Positions 42,228 through 54,496 of a DNA stretch of 64,000 bases are shown here, one piece after another (position 1 is the first letter of the stretch; each line of letters opens with the position of its first letter). The translations under genes and the position numbers were made by a program. The notes under the pieces were generated by a model, which worked only from the letters and a program-made list of their open reading frames with translations, made no database searches and was not told where the DNA came from. This stretch comes from Mesotaenium endlicherianum (taxonomy: Eukaryota; Streptophyta; Zygnematophyceae; Zygnematales; Mesotaeniaceae), in the NCBI GenBank assembly GCA_009602735.1, contig WELA01010047.1, forward strand, positions 160,717-224,716, given 5' to 3'.

Positions 42228-43888
42228 TTAGGAGGGAGATGTCCCTGAGGCTCTATACTCAGGGGAGCCAGACCTCCTCCTGTCTTGGGGTTTTCTGAAG
42301 CCTGTCATAGAGGGAGATTCCGTGTAAGGACCTCGCGGAGAACGCAATAACTGGGCTGTTTCCTCCTGCACAGTCTGGAGGGAGGCAGCCTTCTCCTGGG
42401 CAGCCCTCAAACTGACAAGTACGTATACCAGCATCCCAGAAGGATGTTGCATGACATGAGCCAAGGGTACATGCCCTCTCTTTGAGGGAGATGCTGGCAG
42501 ACCCCTGGCTATCTCCCGAGCAGCCCTCCTATCTGCCCTGTCCGAGTGGGTCTCCTTGCCTGGAGATGGGCTCTGTCCTCTGGCAGTCCCCAGCCAAGTG
42601 ATATCCTCCTCTTGAGCGAGTTGCGGCGGGGCCCACCCCGTCTTCTCCCTTACAGGGGATGTGGCAGGTGTCAGGATCACGGCGGGGCTAGTGTCCTCCT
42701 CCTCGCCTTCCTCCTCGTCTTCCTCTGACTCCTCCTCCTCGCCGTCCCCGGGTTCCTCTGAGACTTCTGGGGTCTCCTCTGTCAGCTGCTCCAGCTCTTC
42801 CCGAGAAAAAGAATATCCTACTGACCTTCCCCTTTTGGGTGCTGGTGGGGGCTGCTGTGTCCGGACCGCATAGAGGCCCTTTTCCCCCTGCTTACTCGCC
42901 CATTTGGCATAAGCGTGCTTCCCTTTGGAGAATGACTCTCGGGCCCTGCTTCTGTCCCCCTGCATCTCTTGGCTCATGCAGTCTCTGACTCCATCCAATC
43001 TTGGGTCCCAAGCCTCGATGTGAGGGGGCAACACTATGTTCCCCTTTAGGTCTGTCAGGAAATCCTCATCCGTCGCCCTGTCATTCTGCTAATCCCTCAT
43101 GTTGATGGTCATCCACCGCAAATCGGTGGGCTTTTGAAAGAAGGCAGGGTCTGTCCTTTTAAGAGTACAAGGGTACCAGTGCCCTGCAAAGTCCAGCTGA
43201 TTGGTTTCCCTGGCCAAAAATTCCCAGCTCCTCCTCTCCACCTCATTGTACATGGCCTTGAACCTGTTGTGGGGTGTTGAGTCCTTGAAGCTGTCCGCGT
43301 CCATGGGGATCATCCTGATGACCCTATCTTCCCCCCAGATACCAGGAATCGAGACAGCCCCTGCTTCGTTCACCTGGGCCATTGCCTTGGCCTCTCTGAT
43401 CGTATATCCTACCATCCTGGCGTAATCGTGGTAGAGGAGGAGCCCTGTGCCGACCTCTATATACTTGTCAAAGTTTTCGGATGTCTCCCCTTCCTTCTGG
43501 AGGATTTCCTTCTGGACTAACTGCAACTTCTCTGGGCATACTTGAAGGCCTCCTCCAGTAGATTAAAGCCCTTGCCCAGCACCGTGTAGCGGTAGCTGCT
43601 GATTCTCCTCTGTTCTTCTTCTTCAGCCTGCTGCTTCCGGTTCTCCTCAGCTTGCCTCTCTTCTTCTGCTATCTTGGCCTCCTCTGCAGCTTTTCTACCC
43701 ATTTCTTCCTGCCTCAGTCTGGCCTGTTCCTCCTCCTCCTTCTTCTTCTGTGCCTCCCGTTGTTGTTGGAGTTGTTGTGATTCCCGAGCGGAGATGGAAG
43801 ATGATTCGATGTCTCCACGGAATGGTAAGTATTTTGCATGTGCCTCTTCCGCCCTTCTCTTCCTCTTGAGTTACGACTTTTGAGTCAT
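42228..43888 (-). pseudogene. ORF3 of C
   Basis: Nearly the same protein as B1 ORF3. The ATG at 43888 lies after the same CACTAAC...GAGCAG/G signal, but codon 6 is TAA (GAA in B1). The charged helix, YRYTVLGKGFNLLEEA, the core (MVGYTIREAK, YNEVERRSWEFLARE, HWYPCTLK, a TAG at 43091-43089 replacing glutamine, LPPHIEAWDPRLDG) and the acidic run follow. So does the tail with GHVPLAHVMQHPSG, ending at 42228. The C-terminal 268 residues (43034-42228) are one open frame and give the cleanest view of the acidic and Ser/Arg tail. Confidence 0.85.
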
Positions 43889-44239
43889 CCTGCTCAATCA
43901 TAAACACAATGCAGTTAGTGAAGTCATGATATTTTGCCGCTACTGAGTGCCCTTGATGAAGAGGAACGCGGACCGGAGAGTTCCTAGTGAGGAATACCTG
44001 GTGTGAGTGAATATTAGGGAATATTGAGTTGGAGAGCAAGTGAGTCTAAGCGCAGGTTGAGTGTGTAAGATGGTGATCAGAGAATACCACAGAATACCAC
44101 TCCCTCCAACTAAATTTTGAAGGTGGGCTGCCTGTCACAACTGTCACTAACTGTCGCATCCCCCTCTAACTTATATGGAGACAGGACCTCCTGTCACCTT
44201 CCCGTGTCAACTGAAATGACTGTTAGGGAGGTGCCCCAG

Positions 44240-45662
44240 CCGCCCAAAGGTGGAATCGTTTCAACGCCCCTTTGGCATTGGTCAGCTGGTCTTAAAATTC
44301 CCAAGTGTCCCCAGAGGCATCGTAACCCTTCCATCGGATGAGGTACTTCATGACATATTTAGACGATCGACGCACCGAGCGAGCGTCTAATATCTCATCG
44401 ACCTCGTACTCCACAAGATGGCCGTCCCGGACAGCGGGGACCGGTCCCGGTTGGACAGGTAACCGACCTGTGACCATTGTATCACCTTTCATGTATGGTT
44501 CCAAGAAGGGAATATTAATGACTGGGTGACCCTTGTAGTCAGCTGACATGTTTAGTTTGTAAGCATTTTGACCGACACGACGTACCACCGAATATGGACC
44601 GACCCATACAGGGCCAAGCTTTTTCTTGACCACACCAGGGAGGTAGAGGTGCTAAGAATGCAGTTTGACTAAATCGCCCTTAGAAAATGTCAGCTCCCGA
44701 CGGTGTTGACTAGCGTATTTTTGTTGGTTTTCTTGAACTTTGTGCAGGGTTTGTTGGACTTCTGACAGGGTGTCAGCAAACTCCTGAGTTAACTGGAGGG
44801 AGACCGGGTTGTCAATCCCTTCAAGGTCAGTTAAAGACTCCCCCAGTACATCTAAAGGAGACTTAGGGACTCTACCCAGGCTGAGTTCAAAAGGAGTCTT
44901 GCCCATTAACGTGTGCACCGCACTGTTGACCGCAAATTGAATTTGAGGCAACAGGTCATCCCAATTATCTTGTTTTTGGTTAATATATGCCCTCAGCACC
45001 TCCTGCAAAACTCGGTTAGTTCTTTCAGTCTGCCCATCAATCTGAGGGTGGTTTGCTGTGCTGAGCAGCTGTTTGACTCCCATTAACCCCATTAAAGCTC
45101 TCAAGAACTTAGAGGTGAATTTTGAGTCTCTATCTGAGATAATATTAGAAGGTAGCCCATGTTGGCATACTACATGGTTGTAAAACTGTCTCGCTGTTTC
45201 GAGTGCATTTACTTTGACAGTTGTAAGGACGAAAATGACCATTTTGGTCAGTTTATCCACAACTACCAATATCGAATCATGCCCATTAGCAGTTCGTGGC
45301 AGTGTGACCACCCAGTCCATGGATAGAGTTTCCTAGCGTCCAGCTGGGATGGGCAGTGGTTGCAAGAGACCTCCGGATGGTGTGTGCCGAGACTTATTTC
45401 TCTGACACTGGTCACAAGACTTGACATATTTTAAGACCTCCCAGCGTAACTCCTCCCAATGATAATGTTTTGCCAGTTTGCCAACAATTTTGGCCTGCCC
45501 CAATTGTCCACCCAGGAGACTGTCATGAGCTTGACTCAGTAAGAGAGACCTTATTTCCAGATTATCAGGAATGATCAGCTTCAGCCTGCCTGAAGTGGTT
45601 TCAGTCACCCAGACCCCTCCCTTAAGCTTATACCCGAGTGCAGTGGCACGACACACACCAGT
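44240..45662 (-). pseudogene. pol: Pol of C, C-terminal part (integrase, chromodomain)
   Basis: Continues the pol frame cut by D at SPTTG/MCRATAL. HHCC finger at about 45540-45400, TAG at 45335-45333 (tryptophan in B1), integrase core with SMDWVV, SDRDSKF and HPQIDGQTER, and TAG at 44654-44652 (glutamine). Then GPY module and chromodomain EYEVDEILDARSVRR...WKGYDASGDTWEF, ended early by a one-base insertion near 44292. Confidence 0.92.
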
Positions 45663-46383
45663 TGTAATGAATCAGTATATTAGTGGATATAATATTCATT
45701 TAAATAAAACAGTTAATTAAGTTCAGCCTGCTGAACTTTAGTTAATAGTCAGTCTGCTGGACTTAATATTTAATATCAGGTTAATGACTCAGCCAGAAGC
45801 AGCAGGCTGAAGTCCATATAAGTCAGCTTGCTGACCCATTCTTTGACAGCCAGCTGACTTCTGTACTCGGTAGCAGCGACCTGTCTTGACTTACACCTAA
45901 GTACGATATGCTAGATGAATGGCCAGATGACATCCCTATGATGGATGGCTATTCGGGATGATGGGAGATGGCGGTGGATTTGGTTAACCGAGGTCCTACC
46001 AACGTGGTTAACTCCCGGGTAGGCGGTGCCATCGCACTTACCGTTGAACAGTAAACTCATTCCGTGTACATATGCTAGGCATTGCTCTCGGGTTCGGCAT
46101 TCGAAAACCAGGCCAACTCTCTTGTACAGCTTACTGAGAGAGATCTGAATCCAAGGCGAGAAGCCATTGATACGCACTGTCTTCTAACCTTGCTTATGTA
46201 TGAGTTTACTGAATTGCATCATTGATGCTAGTTTACTCGCATTTGACTTACGAGTATTATTCACTGCTAGTGCATTGTCCTTTGCCGTTTAACCGGTTAA
46301 CGGAAATTACCATCAAGATTACTTGCTGATATAAAGATCTTTATTAATTGTTAATCGCTTATTTGGTAAGGCGATTCATTTCA
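45663..46383 (+). repeat. 5' LTR of D
   Basis: 721 bp, TGTAATGAATCAG to TTCATTTCA. The primer-binding site TGGTATCGGAGC is at 46385-46396. Confidence 0.95.
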
Positions 46384-46417
46384 GTGGTATCGGAGCAGTT
46401 ATCACAGTCTTCTTTGT

Positions 46418-47896
46418 ATGGTAAGGACAAGGTCTCAAACTAGCAACTCCCGAGACATGAAGAACCAGGATAACGAGAATGTCAAAAACCAGGCGGAAAG
46501 CCATGTAGCGGGAACTTGTACCTATTCTGAAGCAGTAGCAACTACTGCAGCTAGGGAGGCTGCAGATGAGGCAGCTGCTATTGCCGCAGTCGCAGTTCAG
46601 CAAGCTGAGGAGGAGAGAGCCAGGCTAGAAGCTGAACAAGTAGCAAAGGCCGCTGAAGATACAAAAAGGAGGGAAACACAGCCAGCTGACGAGCGCACTG
46701 TCGAGGACCTCATGGCATCAAGGGCCAATGATCTGAACCCACCTCCTGCTGTACAACTCAATGTACCCCTAGGTCAAATACGTGACCGGCTGAATGCGGC
46801 AGGAATTGCTGCTGCAGGAGCGAGAGGGACTGTTGAGGACACTACTCAGCGAGTAGAGGTCAATGCTGCTGCTGCATTTGCTAATCTACCACCCCAGAGT
46901 GTAGACTTGGGAGCATTGTTCGTTCAGATGCAGTCGCAAATGGCGACCATGTATCAGTCCCAGCAGGAGGACAAAAGAATCATAATGTCCCTACTGCGGG
47001 ACAGAGACCAACTGGGGTCTCACACCACTAGTGGTGGTGGCCGAGGGCCTAGTAAGCCCAAGCCGAAACCTCCCCAGGACTATGATCCTGAGGGAAACAG
47101 AAAATATTACCTGATCAAGTTTCTCGCGGATGTTGAGCAGTGGCTGGAGAACTACCCAGAACTGCAAGATTACGAGAAGGTCAGGCACACCGGTGCGCTA
47201 CTGAAAGGCAGTGCCGCAGACTGGTGGCTTTACTGGAAAGGAGAGCGTAAGGCTCGGCAACTCGGTGACCCTACGTGGGTAGAGTTTGTCGAGAAGTTGC
47301 ATGAGAAGTATGATGTCATCAACCAGCAGGAGAAAGCTATCTATGCGATGATCTCCCTCACACTCAAGCAGACCACTTCAGTTGCTGAGTTCGCTCAAAA
47401 GTTCCAAGAGAACATGATGAAGCAGCCTGATTTGTCAGAACGGTATAGGATAGCATACTTCAGGTATGGCTTGAAATCCGAGGTCTCTGGTCATTTTGCT
47501 GAGAAAAAGTATGAGAAACTGGCTGACTTGATCCAGGATGCTGACGCCTGGGATCAGCAGCAGTTCAATCACAAGCGCCAGAGTAACGCTTTGGTGTCTA
47601 AGATTGTCAAAAAGCCCCACGGTTCCTACAATGCAGTTGAAGGAGACCAGGCTGAGGATAATCAGGGTGATGAATATGAGTATGAGTACAATGCTATTCA
47701 GTCTAGAGGTAGAGGTGGTCCCTCTCGAGGTGGCTATGGAAGGGGTGGTGGTAGGACTAAGCCGAGACCAGCCTCAGCAAAATCTACTTGCTACCATTGT
47801 CAGCAGAAAGGCCACTACAGAGAACAGTGTCCGGTGAAGCACCTGCCCAAGGTCGAGAGAACAGACCAGCCTTTAAAAGACAGCAACAGTCAGTAA
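46418..47896 (+). CDS. gag: Gag of D (intact)
   Basis: 492 residues without breaks, the reference Gag for family B. The Ala/Glu-rich N-terminus (about 40-130) is probably helical. The capsid region spans about 225-400 ([52 protein letters not shown]). An RGG-rich basic stretch ([18 protein letters not shown]) precedes one zinc knuckle [14 protein letters not shown] at 458-471. The ATG is 21 nt past the primer-binding site. The TAA stop lies at the base of the frameshift hairpin. Gag would package element RNA and assemble particles. Confidence 0.94.
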   Translation: MVRTRSQTSNSRDMKNQDNENVKNQAESHVAGTCTYSEAVATTAAREAADEAAAIAAVAVQQAEEERARLEAEQVAKAAEDTKRRETQPADERTVEDLMASRANDLNPPPAVQLNVPLGQIRDRLNAAGIAAAGARGTVEDTTQRVEVNAAAAFANLPPQSVDLGALFVQMQSQMATMYQSQQEDKRIIMSLLRDRDQLGSHTTSGGGRGPSKPKPKPPQDYDPEGNRKYYLIKFLADVEQWLENYPELQDYEKVRHTGALLKGSAADWWLYWKGERKARQLGDPTWVEFVEKLHEKYDVINQQEKAIYAMISLTLKQTTSVAEFAQKFQENMMKQPDLSERYRIAYFRYGLKSEVSGHFAEKKYEKLADLIQDADAWDQQQFNHKRQSNALVSKIVKKPHGSYNAVEGDQAEDNQGDEYEYEYNAIQSRGRGGPSRGGYGRGGGRTKPRPASAKSTCYHCQQKGHYREQCPVKHLPKVERTDQPLKDSNSQ

Positions 47897-50800
47897 TCCA
47901 ATCTACTGACTGTGAGGATGCTAGAGATAGTGAGTCGTCACTAGCTGCCCTCGTAGCAGGTATTATGGGTCCTGCTGAACTGGATTCACTATGCATGCCT
48001 GACAACCGGATAAAGGAGACCATCAGCAATATAGACGTCCAGAGAGTGCACACTCCGGATGCTCTTGTTCCACCTGATGTCCAACATTTCTTTGCTACGT
48101 CAGGAGAACAATGCGAAAGTCAAGAAAAGACAGTCCCTCCTATCCTACTGCATTGCATGATTGCAAGTAGGAAGGTGAGAGCATTTGTTGACGGAGGGGC
48201 GTCACATACTTTTATCCACAAGGACTTAGATAAGCGGCTAAGGCTGCCTACTGTCACCCAAGGGAATAGAAAAATATTCCTTGGAGATGCCTCAAGTATC
48301 CCGGGAGGAGTCATAACCAAGCCTATTGAGGTCCAGTTAGGTTCTGGCATTGCAGATCTAACTGAAACGCTTACATTTGAGGTGCTCAACACTGGCTTTT
48401 ATAATCTCGTGCTAGGCAGGTCCTGGCTTAACAGACATCAAGCTGAAGTGTGTTGGAGCAGAGGTACAGTTAAAGTGAGAGGAGCCAGTGATGGGCAGAC
48501 TGACTTGGCACCCACCAGTGCTCTTCCTCTTGTCCTGTGTGGATGGCAAATGAAGGAAAAGAAGAGGCTTCCAGAAGGATGCAAGTTGCTGAATGCAATG
48601 GAGTTCGTCAAAAGCTGGAACCAGAAGGAAGACAGAATGTTCTGTCTGCTGCTAAGAGAGGTACCTCCTCAACCTGAAGAAGTGGTTGAGAAAAAGGTAA
48701 GCCCTCCGGAGCACCCTACTGCTGCAAAAATTGTTGCTCAGTACACGGATGTATTTAATATGCCTCCAGGACTACCCCCTAAGAGGGAAGTAGATCATAG
48801 GATTGATCTATTACCTGGGAGTCAGCCACCTTGGCAACGCACGTATGGCTTGTCTTATGTGGAGAGCGAGGAGTTGAAAACACAGATTGCAGAGCTTGAG
48901 GAAAATGGTTATATTTCTCCCAGTAAATCACCTTACGGCGCACCCATCCTATTTGTTAAGAAAAAGGATGGCAGTATGCGGATGTGTGTGGATTACAGAG
49001 CCCTGAACAGAATTACAGTAAAGAACAAGTATGCTTTACCCAGAATCGAGGACTTGCTTGATACCCTGTCTGGCGCTAAGGTGTTCAGTAAGATAGATCT
49101 CAAGAGTGGTTATCATCAAATCAGAATTGCTGAGGGGGATGAACACAAGACTGCTTTCCGCACACGTTATGGACACTATGAGTTCAACGTGATGCCATTT
49201 GGACTGACTAATGCTCCTGCTACCTTTATGGGTGCTATGAATGACATTTTCAGACCTTATTTGGATAAGTTTGTGCAAGTTTTCCTGGATGATATTTTAA
49301 TTTTCTCTAAAGATGAAGCTCAGCACACTGAACACTTAAAGAAAGTGCTGGACACTCTGCGGAAAAATCACTTGTATGCTAAAATGAGCAAGTGTGATTT
49401 CTTTAAGGAAAGTATTGAATTCTTAGGCCACGTTGTCAGTAAAGAGGGCATCAGTGTGGATCCTAAGAAAGTCCAGACCATAAGGGACTGGCCAGTACCA
49501 CAGTCTGTCTCTGAAGTTAGATCCTTCCTCGGGTTGGCTAACTACTATAGGAGATTTATTGAGAATTATTCCACAAAGGCCAGTAAACTGACTGACCTTA
49601 CTAAGAAAGACATCGGGTATGTGTGGGGGGAAGAGCAGCAGGCTGCCTTCCAGACCCTTAAAGATGCCCTTTGTTCTGCCCCAGTGCTAGCCGTGTATGA
49701 CCCCAGCAAACCGGTGCAGGTGGTTACTGATGCCTCTGATTTTGCCATGGGTGCTATTTTGTTGCAGCCTGCTGACAAAACCACAAAGGATGGTAAGGTA
49801 CGGCAGGAGTGGCATCCTGTGTTGTATGAGTCTATGAAATTTAATCCAGCGGAGATTAATTACTCAGTGCATGATAAAGAGTTGCTAGCTATCATTCATG
49901 TACTCAAACAGTGGAGAGCATACTTACATGGTAAAGCTTTTAAGGTGATTACAGATCATCTAGCTCAGACCCACTTTCAGAAGAAGTCCAAGCTGTCGAG
50001 GAGGGAGAACAGCTGGAGCTAGATGCTGGAGCAGTTCCAAGTCCAGATCGACTACAAACCAGGGAAGTTGAATCCTGCTGATGCACTCTCTAGAAGACCT
50101 GACTTGCAAGAAAGGAACTTTAGTCAGCATACTGTAGATAAAGTCCTGTGTGCACTCACTTCACTAAAGGTGAAAAAGTCCTTCCTTGAACAACTTAGGA
50201 AAGCCTACCTTTCTGACCCAACATTTGAGCCCAGCCCCACTACTGGTATGTGTCGTGCTACTGCACTCGGGTATAAGCTTAAGGGAGGGGTCTGGGTGAC
50301 TGAAACCACTTCAGGCAGGCTGAAGCTGGTCATTCCTAATAACTTGGAGATAAGGTCTCTTTTACTGAGTCAAGCGCATGACAGTCTCCTGGGTGGACAT
50401 TTGGGGCAGGCCAAAACTGTTGGCAAATTGGCAAAACATTATCATTGGGAGGGGTTACCCCGGGAGGTCTTGAAATATGTCAAGTCTTGTGACGAGTGTC
50501 AGAGAAATAAGTCTCGGCACACACCACTCGGAGGTCTCTAGCAACCACTACCCATCCCAGCTGGACGCTGGGAAGCTATATCCTTGGACTGGGTGGTCAC
50601 ACTGGATAAACTGACAAAAATGGTCATTTTCATCCCCACAACTGTCAAAGTCACTGCACTCGAAACAGCGAGACAGTTTTACAACCATGTAGTCTGCCAA
50701 CATGGGCTACCTCCTAATATCATCTCAGACAGAGACTTAAAATTCACCTCTAAGTTCTGGAGAGCTTTAATGGGGTTAATGGGAGTCAAACAGCTGCTCA

Positions 50801-51668
50801 GCACAGCAAACCACCCTCAGACTGATGGGCAGACTGAAAGAACTAATCGAGTTCTGCAGAAGGTGCTGAGAGCATATATTAACCAAAAACAAGATAATTG
50901 GGATGACCTGTTGCCTCAAATTCTAATTGGGATGACCTGTTGCCTCAAATTCAGTTTGCGGTCAACAGTGCGGTGCACGCGTCAACGGGCAAGACTCCTT
51001 TTGAACTCAGCCTAGGTGTAGTTCCGAAGTCTCCTTTAGATGTACTGGGGGAGTCTTTAACTTGCCCTGAAGGGATTGGCAACCCGGTCTCCCTCCAGTT
51101 AACTCAGGAGTTTGCTGACACCCTGTCAGAAGTCCAACAAAACCTGCACAAGGCCCAAGAAAACCAACAAAAATACGCTTATCAACAACGTCGGGAACTG
51201 ACATTTTCCAAGGGGGATTTAGTCAAACTGCATTCTCAGCACCTGTACCTCCCTGGTGTGGTCAAGAAAAAGCTTGGCCCTGTCTGGGTCGGTCCATATT
51301 CGGTGGTACGTCGTATCGGTCAGAATGCTTACAAACTGAACATGTCAGCTGAATACAAGGGTCATTCGGTCTTCAATGTCTCCTTCCTGGAACCATACAT
51401 CAAAGGTGATACACTGTTCACAGGTCGGTTACCTGTCCAACCGGGACCGGTCCCCGCTGTCCGGGACGGCGACCCTGAGGAATATGAGGTCGATGAGATT
51501 TTAGACGCTCGCTCGGTCCGTCGATCGTCTAAATATGTCATGAAATACCTCATTCGATGGAAGGGTTACGATGCCTCTGGGGACACTTGGGAGTTTAAGG
51601 ACCACTTGACCAATGCCAAAGGGGCGTTGACACGGTTCCACCTTCGGGCCGCTGGAGTCCCTCCATAA
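47788..51668 (+). pseudogene. pol: Pol of D, protease to chromodomain with four lesions
   Basis: The frame is -1 to gag and open from the overlap to 50022. It covers protease [11 protein letters not shown] (D135 counting from 47788), RT with [15 protein letters not shown] and catalytic FLDD, and RNase H to [16 protein letters not shown] at 50020-50022 replaces a glutamine. The frame runs on to TAG 50539-50541 (leucine in B1) just after the HHCC finger. A 42-bp in-frame deletion near 50605 removes 14 residues after WVVTL. A 29-bp tandem duplication (50896-50953) shifts the frame near the integrase glutamate. The final frame (to 51668) has GPY module and chromodomain YLIRWKGYDASGDTWEF. Confidence 0.93.
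47872..47912 (+). promoter_or_regulatory. -1 ribosomal frameshift signal of family B (element D)
   Basis: The gag codons CCT TTA AAA contain T_TTA_AAA (47872-47878). An 8-nt spacer leads to a perfect 9-bp hairpin CAGTCAGTA-ATCCAATC-TACTGACTG (47887-47912) containing the gag TAA. Slipping by -1 enters pol at AGA CAG CAA. Element C has the same heptamer and hairpin at 56861-56821. Confidence 0.75.
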
Positions 51669-51903
51669 CTGTCATTTCAGTTGACACGGGAAGGTGACAG
51701 GCGGTCCTGTCTCCATTTAAGTTGGAGGGGAAAATATATGACAGTTAGTGAGCGAGAGCGATAAAAACACACTCATACGTTTATGTGTAGCGCATCGCAA
51801 CTACTTCAACTTTTAGCAATCATCCTGTAAGGTAAACAGCATCGAATCCACTATACTAATACTAACATACATCCTGCAATCCCTATGACAAAGGTCCATA
51901 CCC

Positions 51904-51937
51904 TACTAACTTGTGCCTTGGTTACATGCACAGGATG
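51904..51937 (+). promoter_or_regulatory. Putative branch point and 3' splice site before ORF3 of D
   Basis: TACTAAC (branch A about 51909) lies 24 nt before CACAG/G, directly followed by ATG 51935. The position relative to the ATG is the same as in B1 and C, although the surrounding sequence has diverged. Confidence 0.5.
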
Positions 51938-52184
51938 GCGCCCACCACACAAAAGGAGGACAGAAAGCGCAAGGCGGAAGAAGCCAGGAGGACAATGGAG
52001 CAATACCAGAAGGAGCTGGCGGCGACGTCCCTCACCAGGATAGAACAGGAAAGGGTTCGCAGACAACAAGAGGCGGCAGAAGAGGCACAGAGGAAGAAGG
52101 ATGAGGAAGCGGAAAACCTCAGGAAAGCTGAGGAGGAGAGACAGAAGAAACAACAAGAAGAAGCGGCAGCGGCAGAGGAGGAGA

Positions 52185-52218
52185 NNNNNNNNNNNNNNNN
52201 NNNNNNNNNNNNNNNNNN
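52185..52218. other. Assembly gap (34 N)
   Basis: N run within the coiled-coil region of D ORF3. Confidence 1.
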
Positions 52219-53278
52219 AAGAGCTTGGCCACTTACCGGTATATTGTGGTGGGCGGCCAAAACTTTGATAACCTGAAGGAAGCATTGCTGGCAGCCCAGG
52301 AGATCAACAGGCTGGAACAGACAACACTGCTACAGAGGGAAGGAGCTGCAGCACTGGATAGGTACATCGAGACACACACTGGTGTGGTCCTCTACGAAGA
52401 TTATGCCAAGATGGTGGGCTATACAGCGGAGCAGGCCCGGTATCTTGCAGATGATTCAGAGGACAAGCCGGTCCCCATACCGGGAATAGTGGGAGATCAG
52501 AGACTCATCCGGATGGTGAGCATGCGGCCCGATAGCTTTAAGGATACGGTATTCTACCTCACACTCCTGCCAGCTTACAATGAAGTTGAGAGAAGGAGCT
52601 GGGAGTACTTGGCCAGGGAAGCAGGACAGCAGATGTTCTCTCCCCACTGGTTCCCGTGTAAACTGAGGAAGGCTGAGCACGGACCCCAGTACTACCAGCA
52701 GCCAACAGACTGGAGGTGGATGACCGTCACAAATAAGAAGCAGGAGTGTGACCGAGCCCAACCGGATGACTTCCACTATGGCCTAGACGGCTATCTCATC
52801 CTACCACCTCACATTGCCCCTTGGGACCCCAGGCTGAATGGATGCCTGAGCAATATGAATGCAGAGACCAAGGAACATAGGAGGAGGGGAAGAGAGTACT
52901 TCTCTAAGGGAAAGCATGCCTTTGTCAAATGGGCAAAGAATGCAGACCGGATAGATATCAGCAGGCTGAAGGCCAAGCAACCTCCAACGCGCCCTAAGAA
53001 AGGGAGGTCGGTAGACTACTCCATGTCTACTAGGGAGCAGGACGACTAAGTGGACGAGACCCCTACTCTCTCCGAGGAGGAGGATGAGGAGGATGAGGAA
53101 GAAGAGCAAGGCAAAGGAGAAGCATCAGCAGCAGGTACTCAGGATACCCAGGGGCAGGCAGGGGCGCTCCCTAAAAAACCACGATCAGGTATTTGGAATG
53201 TGATCCCCGTTATGGCGACAACTGGACCCCGCGCTCGCTCCCCCAGCCCACCTGCCCAAGCAGGGGAAGAAGCTGATN

Positions 53279-53415
53279 GCTTCCGGCTGAGCCATTAAAC
53301 TGATATATATGTAAAGTCCAGCAGACTGACTATTAACTAAAGTTCAGCAGGTTGAACTTAATTAACTATTACATTTAAATGAATATCGTATCCACTACTA
53401 TACTGATTCATTACA
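53279..53415 (-). repeat. Family-B LTR fragment, inverted, inside D ORF3
   Basis: 137 bp matching the first part of a family-B LTR in minus orientation (ending GATTCATTACA on the plus strand). Its other side is cut by the single N at 53278, so a full LTR may have been lost in assembly. Confidence 0.88.
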
Positions 53416-53775
53416 CTCCTCTTCCGCTCAAGGGCATGTACCTCTAGCCAATGTATTTCAGCATCCTACTGGAATGCCTGTCTATGTGGGGATCAACACC
53501 CAAGTGGTTGAAGAACAGGCTACCATCCTTCGTTCTCCTCGAGGTCCAACTTTAGAGAAAACAGGGTTCTTTAGAAGGCCAGCTGACAGACCTAGAGGGC
53601 TGTTCAGATCTAGGTCCAGATCTCCGTCTCCTGATCCTGAAGCCCCAGGAACAACCCCTTAAGGTGACAGGCTGAGAAGACAGTCAGTAGGGGAGGCTAA
53701 TCAGGGTCAGTTCCTTCATTTAAGGCTTTGGCGGTTTAATGTTGTCGAGGCGACAACAAGTTAAGTTGGAGGGAT

Positions 53776-54496
53776 TGTAATGAATCAGTATAATAGTGGA
53801 TATAATATTCATTTAAATAAAATAGTTAATTAAGTTCAGCTAGCTGAACTTTAGTTAATAGTCAGTCTGCTGGACTTAATATATAATATCAGTTTAATGA
53901 CTCAGCCAAAAGCAGCAGGCTGAAGTCCATATAAGTCAGCTTGCTGACCCATTCTTTGACAGCCAGCTTACTTCCGCACTCGGTAGCAGCGAACTGTCTT
54001 GACTTACACCTAAGTACGATATGCTAGATGAATGGCCAGATGACATCCCTATGATGGATGGCTATTCGGGATGATGGGAGATGGCGGTGGATTTGGTTAA
54101 CCGAGGTCCTACCAACGTGGTTAACTCCCGGGTAGGCGGTGCCATCGCACTTACCGTTGAACAGTAAACTCATTCCGTGTACATATGCTAGGCATTGCTC
54201 TCGGGTTCGGCATTCGAAAACCAGGCCAACTCTCTTGTACAGCTTACTGAGAGAGATCTGAATCCAAGGCGAGAAGCCATTGATACGCACTGTCTTCTAA
54301 CCTTGCTTATGTATGAGTTTACTGAATTGCATCATTGATGCTAGTTTACTCGCATTTGACTTACGAGTATTATTCACTGCTAGTGCATTGTCCTTTGCCG
54401 TTTAACCAGTTAACGAGAATTACCATAAAGATTACTTGTTGATATAAAGATCTTTATTAATTGTTAATCGCTTATTTGGTAAGGCGATTCATTTCA
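53776..54496 (+). repeat. 3' LTR of D
   Basis: 721 bp, after AAGTTGGAGGGAT. About 98% identical to the 5' LTR of D. Confidence 0.95.

Larger units (their letters stand above)
51935..53662 (+). pseudogene. ORF3 of D, diverged version
   Basis: From ATG 51935 a charged helix rich in Glu/Arg/Gln runs into a 34-N gap. The core at about 52219-53049 (TYRYIVVGGQNFDNLKEAL, YEDYAKMVGYTAEQARYL, PGIVGDQRLIRMVSMRPDSFKD, YNEVERRSWEYLARE, HWFPCKLRK, PTDWRWMTV, LPPHIAPWDPRLNG, FSKGKHAFVKWAK) aligns throughout with B1/C ORF3 at roughly half identity. A TAA at 53047-53049 interrupts just before the acidic run. An inverted LTR fragment (53279-53415) splits the tail, which ends with GHVPLANVFQHPTGMPVYV and an SR-rich segment. 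In the YNEVERRSW stretch most base changes versus B1 are synonymous, which points to past protein-level constraint. Confidence 0.85.
45663..54496 (+). mobile_element. D: family-B chromovirus inserted in element C
   Basis: An 8.8-kb element with 721-bp LTRs differing at roughly a dozen positions. Flanks CCAGT (45658-45662) and CCTGT (54497-54501) form a 4/5 target duplication within C pol. gag is intact. pol has two TAG codons, a 42-bp deletion and a 29-bp duplication. ORF3 is strongly diverged from B1 and C and carries a gap plus an inverted LTR fragment. It is the youngest family-B insertion here by nesting. Confidence 0.95.
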
